Source of the DNA: Taeniopygia guttata | Lineage: Eukaryota; Chordata; Aves; Passeriformes; Estrildidae | Length of the DNA: 64,000 nt | Reading direction: 5' to 3' | NCBI RefSeq assembly: GCF_048771995.1 | Contig: NC_133036.1 | Span: 16,895,001 to 16,959,000 of the forward strand | Shown here: positions 51,001 through 62,844 of the stretch, one piece after another | Numbering within the stretch: the stretch's first letter is position 1 | Layout: every line of letters begins with the position of its first letter | The notes under the pieces: generated by a model | Databases searched by the model: none | Seen by the model: only the letters and a program-made list of their open reading frames with translations | What the model was told of the DNA's origin: nothing | Program-made: the position numbers and the translations under genes

Positions 51001-52539
51001 TCCTTTGCTATTCCAAGCTTATTTTTACGTTAATTTTAATCTATACAGTTCTTCCTGTCAAGATTTACTCCATCATCTGAAAGGCTTTCCAGCAGGGGAA
51101 TCCATGGCTGGCATAATCCATTTTAACAAGACACTTACCATCCTCTCCCACAGCCTGAAGATGAAAGAGCACAGCTTTTGCCCTGATAATTTCCAATTGC
51201 AAGAAAGGTCACGTAGAACAAATGGCACAAGTCAAAGGTTGAAATCAAAACAAAAAACTCAACTTTTAAGCTGCTCTTGGAGGTACAGCCTCTACCATTA
51301 GCTTTCTTCCCACACACAACTGTGCTGCCTATTTAAAGCAAGGACATGAGGGTTCTCTTTTCAGGAACAACTTTTATTCTTGGTTGCTTCCTTTAGGTGT
51401 TTTTAATGGAAATTAAAACAAGGTGTGCAACCACTCTTACTGAACCTAAAAGAAGTCTGAAAACTGGCTTTTCCAAGTTCCCAGGAGTAAAATTCCCAGG
51501 AGTAAAGCCAGGTTGAGCATCCTCACACTTTCCTTGTGACAAGATCCGTATTTTCGCTGCTGGTGTTCAGTTGGTAGAAGGATGGGGGAGAAAAATACTC
51601 TTTGCCTCAGCAGAACCCCAGGTAAAAGGAAACCACATTTCTGATCTTATCTATTGCACTACCAAGTGTTTTGTATTTCCCTCAAGGCTCTCTGCCTGCT
51701 TCAAGTATTGTGTATTTTCATATCCATCCTCCTCCAAGCAATCCTCCCAGGCTCACAGCTCAGAAAGTAAGCGCTTGGGCTGAGGGAAACAAAGTGATAG
51801 CTAGATGTTTCTTCATTGACCTTGAAAAATGGCACATTCTGGGTGCATTTTGCTACATTCCCATGAGTCTGAGACTTTTCAGAAGGAGGATTTGAGCAAG
51901 CAGAAATGCACCTGTGATCTGCACTAGCTTGCATTTAGTCAAGATAAAGTCGAGCAGGTAAGAGCTACATATGGAGGGTCTCATGTGCTGTCTTACACAT
52001 GTGCATGCAGCCATAGGATCAGCATGGAAATTAAGATTAATAATCATGGAACTAAATTATACGGTATTCTTACTGTATAGCAGAATATTAGGGGCCACTT
52101 TCTGCAATCCTAGGTAGATCTTCAACAGAGCAGCCATCTTATCTTTTGCTTAAGGTGGAGAGGTTTGCAGGTGCTCTGAAGGAGCTTCAGATGACCAGCC
52201 CTTTAAAACTAAAGTTGTGCAAGGAACCTGCTTGATTAATGTAGACCCGCACAGCACGTTCATTTCAACCACACCATCGTACTTGTCACGGAGAGTTGGA
52301 GAAGGATGGCATCGAGTGCAATTGAACTTCTCCAACAGCACCAGCTCAGTGTGGAACCAGCTTCCATTGGAAGAGTCCCTGCTTGCACCTGACCATGTCT
52401 GCACCTCGTGCTCTTCCCCCTTCCCTTCTGGCAACATCAGACTGGGAGGATTCAGAGCTAGGATGTATTATTACAACCGATACACTTAATCTGCTAACAG
52501 ATAATCTGTGCAACATGGCCAGGAGAAAAACCCGATGGG
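39088..52539. other. Long unique non-coding stretch, 13.5 kb
   Basis: No CR1, LTR or supported exon was seen. GC-richer patches at about 41390-41620, 43000-43260 and 46290-46640 give open frames of 60-120 codons without known domains. Low-complexity tracts include a T/G-rich stretch (39650-39705), a G-run at 42075-42091, 15 A (45119-45133), 21 T (49299-49319) and an A/C-rich region (50433-50620). An AT-rich hairpin lies at 47491-47535. A tandem duplication of a 15-base word containing TTCCCAGGAGTAAA is at 51478-51508. The stretch could be intron or intergenic DNA. Confidence 0.5.
50433..50620 (+). repeat. A/C-rich low-complexity region
   Basis: About 190 bp made almost only of A and C on the plus strand (CCAACCAAAA, AACAACCCC and similar words), with 15 A at 50527-50541. 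Its complement gives a misleading minus-strand frame rich in Phe, Trp and Gly (50345-50722). Confidence 0.8.
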
Positions 52540-52705
52540 TGAGGCAGGTGGGCAGGGATGGCAGTGGCCGGTCCCTCGCGGGTTGCTGGCCCCGCTGTTT
52601 GTCGGCCTCGGTCGGGACGAGCCCCCTCCGGCTCCGTGAAGCCCAAGGCAGGCGGCGATGCCCAGCGCTGCAGTCCCGGAGCCCGCACACAGTGCTCCGG
52701 CAGCC

Positions 52706-53033
52706 GGGGCTGTGCGGGATGCCGGCGGGTGCGGGATGCCGGCGCTGTGCGGGATGCGGGGGCTGGGCGGGATCAGGGCTGTGCCGGATGCCGGGGCTGT
52801 GCGGGATACTGGCTCTGTGCGGGATGCCGGCGCTGTGCGGGATGCCGGCGCTGTGCGGGATGCCGGGGCTGTGCGGGATGCCGGAGCTGTGCGGGATCGG
52901 CTCTGTGCGGGATGCCGGGGCTGTGCGGGATGCCGGCGCTGTGCGGGATGCCGGGGCTGGGCGGGATTGGCGCTGTGCGGGATGCCGGCGCTGTGCGGGA
53001 TGCCGGCGGTGTGCGGGATGCCGGCGCTGTGCT
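52706..53033 (+). repeat. 18-bp GC-rich minisatellite
   Basis: About 18 units based on GCGGGATGCCGGCGCTGT, with variants (GGGGCTG, GAGCTG) and a few units of 15 bp. Each unit has two or three CG dinucleotides. Because the unit is a multiple of three, every frame stays open; this creates the Cys-Gly-Met-Pro repeats in translation. Confidence 0.9.
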
Positions 53034-53868
53034 CACACAGAGGATGCGGGGACGGGGCGGGGGTCAAGGACTCGCTGCGCGCTGCTGCCTCCCTGCAGCT
53101 CCGCTGCGCCCGAGGCCACCGAGGCTGCGGAGAGCCTCGAAGCGCCCGCAGCTCCCCGGGAAAAGCGTGCTGGGAAAAGCGTTTTTAAAGGATGCCCTCC
53201 GTGTGCCCAGGGCGCCCGCCCGCCGCGCTGTCGCACGGAGCCGAGCGGCTGCCCGCGGCCCGTCGGGTGCTGCCGCATCCAGCCCGCATCCCTCTCCCGA
53301 AGGACGGGCAGGGGGGCGGAGGGGGGCTCCTCCTCGCCGGCGCTCCGGGCACTTCCCAGCCCCGGCGGCCCCGCTCCGGGCCCGCCGCCCCCGCCCCGGC
53401 TCCGCCCGGTGCCCGGCCCCGCTCGGCTCCCTCCCTGCCCGCGTCCCTCCCTCCCGCCGCGTCCCTCCCTCCGGCGCTCCCGGCCGGCCGCAGGACATCC
53501 CCGGCGCGGAGCCGCGGCCCGGGCCCGGCAGGAGCGCGGGCAGCGAGCGGCGCCGCCGGCCCCGCAAAGTTGTGCGTGCGTCTGCCGGGGGGAAGGCGGG
53601 CAGCGGAGGGAGGGGGAAAACACCACCCCAAAGCGCTCCCACCGATTTCCCAGCGCTAGACCTGCCTCCGAGATCAGCCCAATAAGAGCTGCCAGGGGAG
53701 GCTCCCGGCTCACTTTTCCACATCGCTTCACACTTAGGTTTGGCAGGCAGGCACGGCAGCGCGCTCAGCCCGCAATTAGCGGATTTATTTGGAATATCCC
53801 TGCTTTCCTGGAGACGGGCGGCTGCCGCTGGCTCGTGCGAAGGGAGAAATTAAGAACTGCACGCCAGC

Positions 53869-54019
53869 ATGCAGGCGCAGAGAGCCGGGAAGCCCAGCAA
53901 CCAGCGGCTCCGCCAGCACCGGCAGCCTCGGAAAGCATGAGAAGAAAATCTGGAGCGCCCTGCCCGTTCCCGGGGACCGGCTGATGCTTTTTTACCTCAT
54001 CCTTTCAATCCGCGCGTGA
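53869..54019 (+). other. Chain of three short ORFs in the putative 5' UTR
   Basis: Three ORFs follow one another with overlapping stops and starts. The first is 53869-53940 (23 codons, basic). The second is 53937-53984 (15 codons), whose ATG overlaps the previous stop as ATGA. The third is 53984-54019 (11 codons, MLFYLILSIRA), which overlaps as TGATG. All end before the proposed donor at 54059. If this exon is transcribed they would act as upstream ORFs that limit translation of the main frame. They may also be chance. Confidence 0.4.
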
Positions 54020-54056
54020 AGTGGCTGTGGGCGAGCGGCTCCCTTGCTCCTTGAAA

Positions 54057-54066
54057 GAGTGAGTAT
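54057..54066 (+). promoter_or_regulatory. Putative splice donor
   Basis: GA|GTGAGTAT with the cut after 54058. It matches the U1 consensus from +1 to +6 and lies at the CpG-island edge, as for the end of a first exon. Only one site is seen and no acceptor exon is known, so this is provisional. Confidence 0.4.
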
Positions 54067-54879
54067 TCATTTTATTCAGACAATTTGTGGCTGCCTGCCT
54101 GGCAGAGGGCTCTCGCTCCGTGGGTTTCTGGCTGACTTGGGCTCTGTGTGCGTGCAAGGCGCGCTGGGCGAGCGCCTTCCTCGTCCGTAGGTGCGGTATT
54201 AGACTGAACTGGGGTCCCTCATTAAGTCGGATGTTTCCAAATTGCCGATCATGAAAATGTGGGATGCTTGTTAGTATTTTTTAATTATCATTATTATTCT
54301 CTCGGGAGAAGAAGTGGTGGTAATTGTATTTGTCTTCCCGTTTGTTGGTGTTTTTGGGGGGCAGGTCTATTTTCCCTTCCGTTCTACAACCCTCCCTTGA
54401 AGAGTCAGGAGGACTTTGGATCACAGAGGCTTGCTTCTAAGGCTGCCGAACCCGTTTCTTCTTCTTGTTTTCTTATTTAGTACAATAAGTCTCTGGGCTA
54501 TTTCACTGTGTTGTGAATAGATGCAGGGCTGCATTCATGCATTGAAATAGACTGCCGTTTTCGTGCTGAGAATAAAAATCACCCACCAGCCAGATATGTA
54601 AATGAGGGAGGAGGAGGCTGGAAGAAGCTTGGGGGGGGGGGGAAATCCCCCCGATTTATTATCACCTTCCCTCACCGCAGAGCTTTGCACCCCCTAAGTA
54701 AGTAAATAAATAGGCATGGCTTCATAGCTTCCTTTCCTACTTTGAGAGAAATACCGCTCTGGAAAGCTGCGATGGGGATGAATTTGTAGCCATAACTAGC
54801 CAGAAGTCATCCCTGTCCCACAGGTTGTTTTCCTTCCCATCCTTTGGCTGACGAAACAGAGGATGCACGCAGCTGAAAC
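54059..54879. other. Non-coding DNA between the two CpG blocks
   Basis: Probably early intron of the gene started at the CpG island. It has AT-rich pieces and a G12 run at 54631-54642 followed by AAAT and C6 (54647-54652), which can fold as a G/C hairpin. No exon is recognised. Confidence 0.45.
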
Positions 54880-55770
54880 TTGGGAGAGGGAGAAAGGCCC
54901 TTAGCCCCAGCCGCTGGTTTGCTGCCGGGGCTCCCGCAGCAGAAACGCAGGAGCCCGCGGCCCCCTGAAGCTGCTGTGCCGCTAAACGCTCCGTCTCCTC
55001 CGTGAGGAAGGCGAGGAGGAGCACATCCTTCTCTCGGCTCGGCTCCGGTCCGTGCTGGCCGCAGCATCCCCCGGGAGCCCCGAGCCCCGAGCAGCATCCC
55101 CCGGGAGCCCCGAGCAGCATCCCCCCGGAGCCCCGAGCAGCATCCCCCCGGAGCCCCGAGCAGCATCCCCCCGGAGCCCCGAGCAGCATCCCCCGGAGCC
55201 CCGAGCAGTCCCCGGGAGCCCCGAGCAGCATCCCCCGGAGCCCCGAGCAGCATCCCCCGGAGCCCCGAGCAGTCCCCGGGAGCCCCGAGCAGTCCCCGCT
55301 CGGCAGCGCCCGCGCCGGGCTGGCCCGGGAGGCGCCGGCGGCTCCGGCACGGGGCCCGGGGCAGCTGCGGGTGCCCAGCACAGAGGGGTTCAGTTCTCAT
55401 CCTTGTCTGGGCTCTGCCTGCGCCACGGAGGTGGCACTGCTTATCACCGGCAGGAATTCCTTGGCGGCTCCTCGCCGTTCAATCGTGTCTGGAATTTGTC
55501 TCCGTTCACACAGTTCGCGTTTCGCAGCAGCCGAAACAGAGCGGACTCGATCCGAGCTGGCGTTGAACGGCGCTGCCAACAGGTATCGGACCGTGCCCGG
55601 CTCTCCTCCCTTTCAGACGGGCACAAACACTCTGTTCGTGCAAACGAGTCCGTCCCTTTTCTCGGAGGGGGGAATAACACTGCTACAGCTTTTCTACAGG
55701 CTGGCACCTGGGCACAGCCAAGCTGAGCGCACAGAGGCTCGCCCGCTGGGCGCTGGTATCGCGGACAGGT
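54880..55770. promoter_or_regulatory. Second CpG-rich block
   Basis: A second CG-dense block about 0.8 kb after the first. It contains the minisatellite at 55063-55298, then CpG-rich single-copy sequence (55300-55770, with GCGCCCGCGCC and many CG words). It may be part of a broad promoter or an alternative start. Open frames of 120-277 codons on both strands are Ser/Pro/Glu or Gly/Leu repeats without support as proteins. Confidence 0.6.
55063..55298 (+). repeat. 20-23-bp GC-rich minisatellite, G4-prone on minus strand
   Basis: About ten units based on AGCATCCCCCCGGAGCCCC plus GAGC, with 22-bp forms and a 20-bp form that starts AGTCCCCGGG. The minus strand carries repeated GGGG and GGGGGG runs with short spacers, the pattern of G-quadruplex formers. 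Confidence 0.9.
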
Positions 55771-55799
55771 GTTTTTTGGGAGGTGCTGGTGGCAAGAAC

Positions 55800-58700
55800 T
55801 CAAATAGCGACAACTGTTTATTGTTTCAAATGTAACGTGTCGGCGCCTAATGGCAGGGAAGTGAGCAGCTGCTCACTTCAGCTTCAATTAAAGAACAGAG
55901 CTGCTAACTACCAAAGCTATAGATAAAGAATCCTCTTCACTCATCCTCTTTTGGAAATTCTTCAAGAGTTTCTCTGCAACAAGGATAAAGGGAGATATGC
56001 AGTGCTCTTGTATGAGTGATATTTCCCCTCTATGTTCAATACTAGACTGCTGTGAACAAGAAGAGACTTCACAATAGTCTTCTCAGTATATATAAGTAAA
56101 TAATAAAAAGATTCAGAGGAGTGGAAAATTACTCTCGTGTACATTTTACCTGTCTTAAACAAGATGATGAATCTTCTGGAAGAAGTTAGTATTTGGCATA
56201 CCCGTGAAATTAGCAAATTTCACACCCATAAAATCTGATAGCATCAGAACCCAAAAGCTCTCTGTGGTGTTACCTCCCAGTCTAATAGTATGGATGGTTG
56301 TGACAGAAGAACCCTAGGAAGGGAAGTGATTATTACATGATATTTTCATCCTTTAAGCCTTATTGTTCCCCCTCAGTGCCTACAGAAGGAGCACAGCTTT
56401 CTGGTAGCTTCCTCCTAAGCTATTTATTAACTCCCTTCTTTTTCCAAACTTGCATCCTGGCTGTGGAGAACTTTGATTTCCATGCTTAGTTGTAAGCTGA
56501 GGGCCTTCAGTGCCCTTGGAGATTGAGGCATTTCATATAAATTAGTTCTTAAATTATCCAGGTGAGCAATTTGTTAACTGGGCAGGCTGCTAGCCAAGAA
56601 ACTAACTTTGGACATTTTCTTCAATATTAAAAAATCAATACCACTCCGTATGCCTGCTTAACAAATGCAGTTGGTTTTAATAAGAAGTATGGCTGTATAT
56701 GACAGCTACTCCTTTTATGCCTTTCCTTAAAAATAAACCAAGTTCTCATCTCTGTGAGGTGAGGTAGAATCCTCCTTAGATGAAGTCTCTCAGTGCTTTT
56801 TGAATGTTATTTAGTCATTCCCATCAGCTCCTGCTACTGAGGTCCAAAAAAGAGTTGTAAAGGGGAAGTAGTCCCACAATCAGATTTAAATTCACTTTTT
56901 TGCAAAATTTGTTCTCTTTTAAATTTTTGTCATTTGTGAGCCTCAAGATTTTTCCAATAACATTGCACCTTTATCAAATCAACTTAATCGATCCCGGGGC
57001 ACTTTATTTGCACCAGTCTTAACATATGAGTCATTGTCTTCTCTGAAATAAATATCCTTCTCCCTTCTTCAGCATGTAGAACTATTTCAAGGGAGAACTC
57101 ACAGTCAGCCATGGACATAAATTTAGGTCTGTTAGCCCCTGAAGCTCTTTTTCTTTCTGTTTCCTCTCATAGAGTTGCACAGTTCATCTTTTGAATCTTT
57201 GCTTAGGAAGACCATTCCCACAGACTTTAGCTGGGACTTTTCTGGACGTTTATTGAAAACAGGGGCCTGGACCCCTTCCACTTGACTCTTGGTACGCACA
57301 GATAATTTGATTTCCAAAACCTGAGGGGTGTTAAAGAGAGAAAAATACTGATTTCTGAGGGTATGGACAAGCAGGGATGTGAACGTGCCCTGTAATTTCT
57401 TGGAGCTGTGTATTTCCAAGTGATGATTGTGCATGTTTTGTGACAGAAAGCAACTGCTCATGCAGGTATTTTTATAAATCCCCCATACCTATCATATCTC
57501 AGCAGTATTCCTTTTCCATTTCAATATTATTAAAGCCTGACCTACTATTAATACAATTGTATGCTTGTAGTATACACTGAAGTGGTATCATAAGAGTCTT
57601 TCATCTATGAGTATAAAATAATAAAACCTAAATTCTTTCAGTGGGAGGCAAATGCTACGGCAATTTCAGCTTGGAGCATTTTAAGCATCATTGCTACCAT
57701 AAGATCACATCAATAGAATTAAATTAGATCAAGGAAACTCAACATTTTTCTTAGTGTTGTTGCCATAGAAAACGTGGCTCACTTCAGAGCTTTCTGAACA
57801 TAACCATTTCAGCAATAGACAGACAGAGAACAAAATAAAGTCAAATTTGAGATTACAAATACCCATTTATTTTCCTCTCCTTTGTTCTAGAATCTGTCCA
57901 GCATGTTTCTCATTTTGTCAACCACGTAAATTACATCAACTCGGTGGCATTTCAACTGCATGAATAAAATTTTGTTCCCAAAATACACTGGGTACTGATG
58001 GTTACCTGGAGCAGCAAGTGCAAGCTGAAAAGAAAAGATTTATCTGTGAACCAGTTCAGTTCCCAACAGATAGTCTTTTACCTGGAGCCAGACATTATAA
58101 AAATCTGATTTCCACCTGCCTTAGCCATGAGAGCGCCTTTATCCATGGGTAGGTTGCAGTGATAGCACTCACAGAACTGATCTGCCAAGGTGTTGATCAT
58201 GATGTGTCTTGTGGATATCATTTGAAATTATTCCTCATGAGAATGATGAGCACCCTGGCTCTGATTTGAGATGAACAATGCCACTCCATCCCGGATCTGA
58301 GAAGGGAAAGCTCCCATGGGAAGTGTCTGCCGGATCCTGTGGCGCCCAAGCCCCAGCCAAGCTCACAGAGGCGTTTCTCAGTGTGTCTTTTCAACAGCTA
58401 TGGAAGTTCAAAACATTATGAAAACAGTCTTGGCAGTCCCTACTTCACAGTTTCAGCTTTTGTGTACATTCACCCAAAGTGGCTTTTTCCAGGGAAGCAA
58501 CGCTCAGCCTCGTTTGACAACTCCCATTTACACCACTTCCTTTGCAGCCACTGACGATCAGAATCATATGCACATATTTTATGTTTTATAAAAATATAAG
58601 ACTTATATATTTGATACGTATTTATTATTTCAAAGCCCTAAATATGACAGCAAATGGAGTTCATGCACTCAAGAGGAAGTGCAATTCTCTAATTGAATTT

Positions 58701-61700
58701 TGCAACACTTCAGATGAGAATCTCTCTTATGGATTAAATGTAACAGCTATGATTGACTTTAAGTAACAGAGTATCAAAGCTTAATGTCACCGAAGTTTAG
58801 ATCATGTCCATTCTGGCCTCTGACCTTTATTTTTGTGTGTTTCCCAAAGTTAGATAAAAACAAATGAATGGTGGGGGTCAAACCCCACTGAATCTCAATT
58901 TGGCAACTCCAGAAGAAGTTTTACATTGGAGAGTCCTAATTCTTTCCAAACAACTCATCTAAATTGATGGTAAAAGTGCCATCAAATTCAGTAATGCAAA
59001 ATTAGAAACCTTCACTTCTAATTTCACATATCTCAGCAGAGACTTGAGGTTTCCTGAAGCCATACTTTATACAGTTAGAAAAGTCCAGGTATATTCAGAG
59101 TTTTCTTCTTTAAAATTTGTTAATACACACACACACGCTCATGCATATGCCTGGAGAGTTTATGTAGCTCCACTAAATCGTGATGTCCAGTCATCATTTA
59201 TAATCTTCGTTTAATCAGAATACATGTCAGGAAAACATGGGTTTTTCCTTAAGTATTATATTTTGTTTAATTCTGTAGAGAATACACAATATTCATTAAA
59301 CAAGGATGTGAAAATTCTATTGTACATATTTATGTATTTTAAAAAAGGCTGAAAAAGAAGCCCAGAAAGCAAGATATTTATGTCCCCCATTAATATTTAA
59401 AGATTTTTTTTTCCCAGGCAGTACAGGATAAGCACATCCCAGCTGCTGAAAGTCTCCCGATAAACAATGCCCCAGGCAGAGCACGGTTAACACCTCATTC
59501 TCAGTCGCAGGCCAATCTGTTTGCCTTTTTATGAGCTCTGCACGTTGAGCACAAGTTGCCTTTTGTCCCTTCTCTGGTGGCAGTGCCAGAGGTGCCAGAT
59601 GTTGGAATTCACCTTCCGAGGAGGGAGCGAGGCTGTGCCAGCTGCGCTGCCCCGGCCCAGGGGTGCTCTGTGCAATGCGCTTCTGCTCCGGGCACGGGAA
59701 AACAGCAGCGAATAAAAATCACTTCAGATCGCTTCTTCCTCTCGCTATAGGATGAAAACAGTGCTGATGCAACTGGTTTTCTTCTGTTTAAGTTTTTGGA
59801 GCACTGTGGAAGCCTTTTCTTTCTCTCCGTTTTGAACCTGCATAATGAGATGATGTTCTGACACATATCAGTGGAGTGTCTGACTCCCAGAAACCCAAAC
59901 CTTTCTTTTTGCCTAAGTATAAGAAGTTGAAAGGGAAGGTTGCAATTTCCTTTTGTTCCTCTGTAGAGCTAGAATAGCTGTATTGACATTTTAATACCTA
60001 TGGCTTTAGTATCAGCTGTCATGAAGAAAAAAAAATAGAACCCCAACCCAATCAAACAAAAAACCCACCCAACCAACCAAAACCAAAATGACCTTAAAAT
60101 ATTTTAAACACTTATTTCATTAGGGAGGACATTTCACCTTCACCTGCAAACTTTGTAGCACATGCTGTCTCTTTGTCCTGTACCTGAGCATGTGTAGCAC
60201 ACTGGAAGTCCAGAGCACTGCACAAAGCAAGGAATAATAAAGAATAAAAATAGTTTGAAAGTTCTGACAACACCCTTGGTGTGTTTCTTTAAAAGCATTC
60301 TGGTTCCATAAAGTAGTGGCTGCTTCTGGAAAGATTGACAGCTTTATATACAAAAAGTCTGAGCCTTGACAGCTTTAAAGTTGCCCCATATTGATTTTAC
60401 TATCAAAGACTAACAAAAAAAGAAATTCTATTGATACCAAGAGGAGTTGTACAAAAGGCATATCACTGGGTCGAGATACTCTTTTGTGGATTGGTTTTTT
60501 TAAGAAAGAATTACCTGATAGTAAATATTTGTCAAAAATTAGAAAAAAATATTTAGCTAGTCACATAAAAAAGACTTTGTAGATATGATAAAGGACCATG
60601 TTAAGCAGGTACAAAATAAGAAATAATTTATTATAATAATAATGGAGATATATTTCAGTGTGATGGGTGTTGTCATTTTCTCTCTATCCCAAAGCCTCAG
60701 TGAAGCTGTGACAGATAAGGACCTATATCCTAAAACAGCCTCATCTCCACTCCAGAACACCAAAAGATGTTTCCCAGTAAAGCAGCCAAGTAAGAGAAAG
60801 AAGGCAGAGGAATTTGTCTTAGAAAGGCTTTTCTAAACCTTTGTCTGTCTGCCTCTGTAACAGACCCCCTAAAACAGAAGTAACCTGCTTTTTGATAATG
60901 CTAATCTTCCAGATAGATTAATAAATCCTTCAGTAATTATTAGAACTCAAAGTGTTGAAGAAACTGTTGCATTTCTGTAGCTGCATGTCCATATTTTCCC
61001 AGTGCATGGATTCCCTCAGCTACATGTGATGCAGAGGTTAACAGTTTGCCTAAACCAGTCCTTTAGCATTTGACACAAGCTCAGGAACTCACTTAATAAC
61101 CTAAAGAACTGTGCAGAAGTCTTTAAAGAGTAGCAGAGTATGACTAAGCTTAAAAAGATAAAGTGATGTGTCTTTGCTCACTGAATTACGCTGTGTGTGA
61201 GTAGAGTAGAACACCTAAGACAAAAGCAGGAGAAGGGTGGTTCCTGTTGCCATTGCTGCTGAAATAAATAATGCTTTAGGAACTTGCTTTTGATTTCCCA
61301 GGCAGCCATAAGTAAATTGCCAGGAGTAGTACATCAAAATGAACTCGGACAGCGGATTTGCACTCGGATTGGCAGGAAGCTCTGCCAGCACCAAGGATTT
61401 CGTGTAACATTTCCCAGCTCATTTCCCTCCCTGTGCAATTTCAGGTGCGTGGCCGAGGGAAAGGATGTGTGGATAATGCTTTAATGCTTTTCTGTGTTAC
61501 AGCTAACTCCAGGTGATGTAACAGTCCCTTAAAATCACTGTTAGCGCAATCTGCTGCAGCTACCTGGGGTCATTCTGGTTGGCAGCAGTGCCTGGGCCAT
61601 GCCTGGCCCGGAGTGTGGCTGCTGGCTCTGTGCCTGTCCAGCCCCTCTTCAGGACACTGGGCTGTGCTTGCCCCTCAGGAATTCCCTCCTGATGGAGCCT

Positions 61701-62250
61701 TCTCTCAGACCAGCACATCTGTCCCTAAAACCTCCAGCATCAATGAATAAAACCACGGCAGGTTACCATGACTGGATAGCAGGAGTCCATTAGACATTTA
61801 TTTAAGTAGTTTTCCGTCCCTAATTGCCTGTTTCTCCTCTTCTCCAGAAGTTTTCCTCCACTCAGTTTTGTTGATTCAACTATTTATTTCCTTTCTGAAC
61901 CACATAGTGAAACTTCATGTGCTTTTTGTCAGCACAGTTCTCAAAACCTCCTGTTGTTTTCCTATCGTTGACGGGTTCTTTAGTTCTGCAATGATCTGGG
62001 TTAGAGTCTTGAGGGAAAAGACTTTTTGGAACAAGATTTTGTTGCAAATTGTGTTTGTTAACCCACATTTCACTAGCCCCTTTTACAGTGTTGATTGCAA
62101 ATTGCACAACTGCAGGGACAGAAAAGTGCAGTGGAGAAGGAATGGGAATGGAGACCAATTATTGGGAATCTGTAGCTTGCATGTTGTGGGGGCTGAGGGG
62201 GGGTAAGAGCCTCTTAAATGAAAATTGCTCTTGGTGGAATTATAGCATGA
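55800..62250. other. Unique non-coding DNA, 6.4 kb
   Basis: No repeat family or supported exon seen. Short frames preceded by pyrimidine tracts and AG (for example near 57891, 59413 and 61300) give peptides without recognised domains. A/C-rich tract at 60040-60090 and a short CA run at 59125-59136. If the CpG island is a plus-strand promoter this may be its first intron. Confidence 0.5.
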
Positions 62251-62362
62251 GCAGTGGCCTAGCCCAGCTCTGTCAAAATGATTTGGTTTAAAAACACCTT
62301 ACTATTAAAGGCGTTTAAGTTAACAAGATCATTTTGACAGAACTGGGTTAGGGAGTGACTGC
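62251..62362. repeat. 112-nt imperfect hairpin (inverted repeat)
   Basis: Two arms of about 50 nt fold onto each other around a short loop near 62299-62306. A perfect 14-bp core pairs 62269-62282 (TCTGTCAAAATGAT) with 62328-62341 (ATCATTTTGACAGA). Outward, CCTAGCCCAG pairs with CTGGGTTAGG, then GCAGT (62251-62255) with ACTGC (62358-62362). Inward, AAACACCTT pairs with AAGGCGTTT. Small bulges break the stem. It may be a microRNA-like precursor, a palindromic mini-transposon or a local inverted duplication. I do not recognise a known microRNA or transposon end. Confidence 0.75.
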
Positions 62363-62844
62363 ACACAGTTCTGCTGGCAGATAAGAGGCAGGAGAGCCTA
62401 GCCAGGGCATGCAAGTGGCACTTTGCAGTGGGCACTGTGAGCAGGATCTGAGCCACTGCCATGGCAGTGTGGCTGATTACAGCCTCACTCTCTCTTCATC
62501 TTGCTCTTAGGGGGAGAACTGCCTCTTAATTTGACTGTTTTGTGAGTAAGTGACTAATCTTTACACAAATGCAAAATCCTCTGAGGAATAAACGTTATTA
62601 TTTATGGCAAGAAGTATTCATTGCTTTGCAGAAGAAAACATGAGCCTGCTGCCTTATCCAAGGTGATTTAAATCAAGTTCAGGTACAATTTAATAGATAC
62701 ATACTGGAAACAGGATGAGTATGGAGCTGAGTTATGCAGGCAAGGATGACATGCTTATTTGTTGGATATGGTGTTTTGATAGTTCTTTTCTGATAGAATT
62801 TAGGTTGGTTCTGCTTTAATGGCAAATTAAAAACCACAGTTCTG
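62363..62844. other. Unique non-coding DNA
   Basis: No gene or repeat recognised between the hairpin and the CR1 copy. Confidence 0.5.

Larger units (their letters stand above)
52540..54058. promoter_or_regulatory. CpG island, probable promoter and first exon
   Basis: A strong rise in CG dinucleotides against an AT-rich, CpG-poor background. It includes a GC box (GGGGCGGGG, 53054-53062) and many CCGCCC or CCCGCC words around 53330-53560, with no TATA box seen nearby. CpG islands of this kind mark vertebrate promoters. The right edge holds a plausible exon end with splice donor GTGAGT at 54059. The very long open frames on both strands (up to 533 codons, 52383-53984) come from high GC and an 18-bp repeat; their translations are low complexity and are not supported as proteins. 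The gene is not identified. Confidence 0.7.

Noticed and set aside
52383-53984. 533-codon plus-strand open frame and several long antisense frames
   Set aside because: The frame is kept open by high GC and by an 18-bp repeat whose length is a multiple of three. The translation is low complexity with no domain.
55002-55835. 277-codon plus-strand frame and 214-codon minus-strand frame
   Set aside because: Both are dominated by the 20-23-bp minisatellite and have no recognisable protein features outside it.
57891-57965. Possible small exon after TTCTAG
   Set aside because: A short open frame with a stop after about 25 codons and no recognised domain.
61301-61445. Possible exon between an AG and a GTGCGT
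   Set aside because: The signals are present, but the peptide matches no family I know and there is no neighbouring exon to join. Chance is likely.
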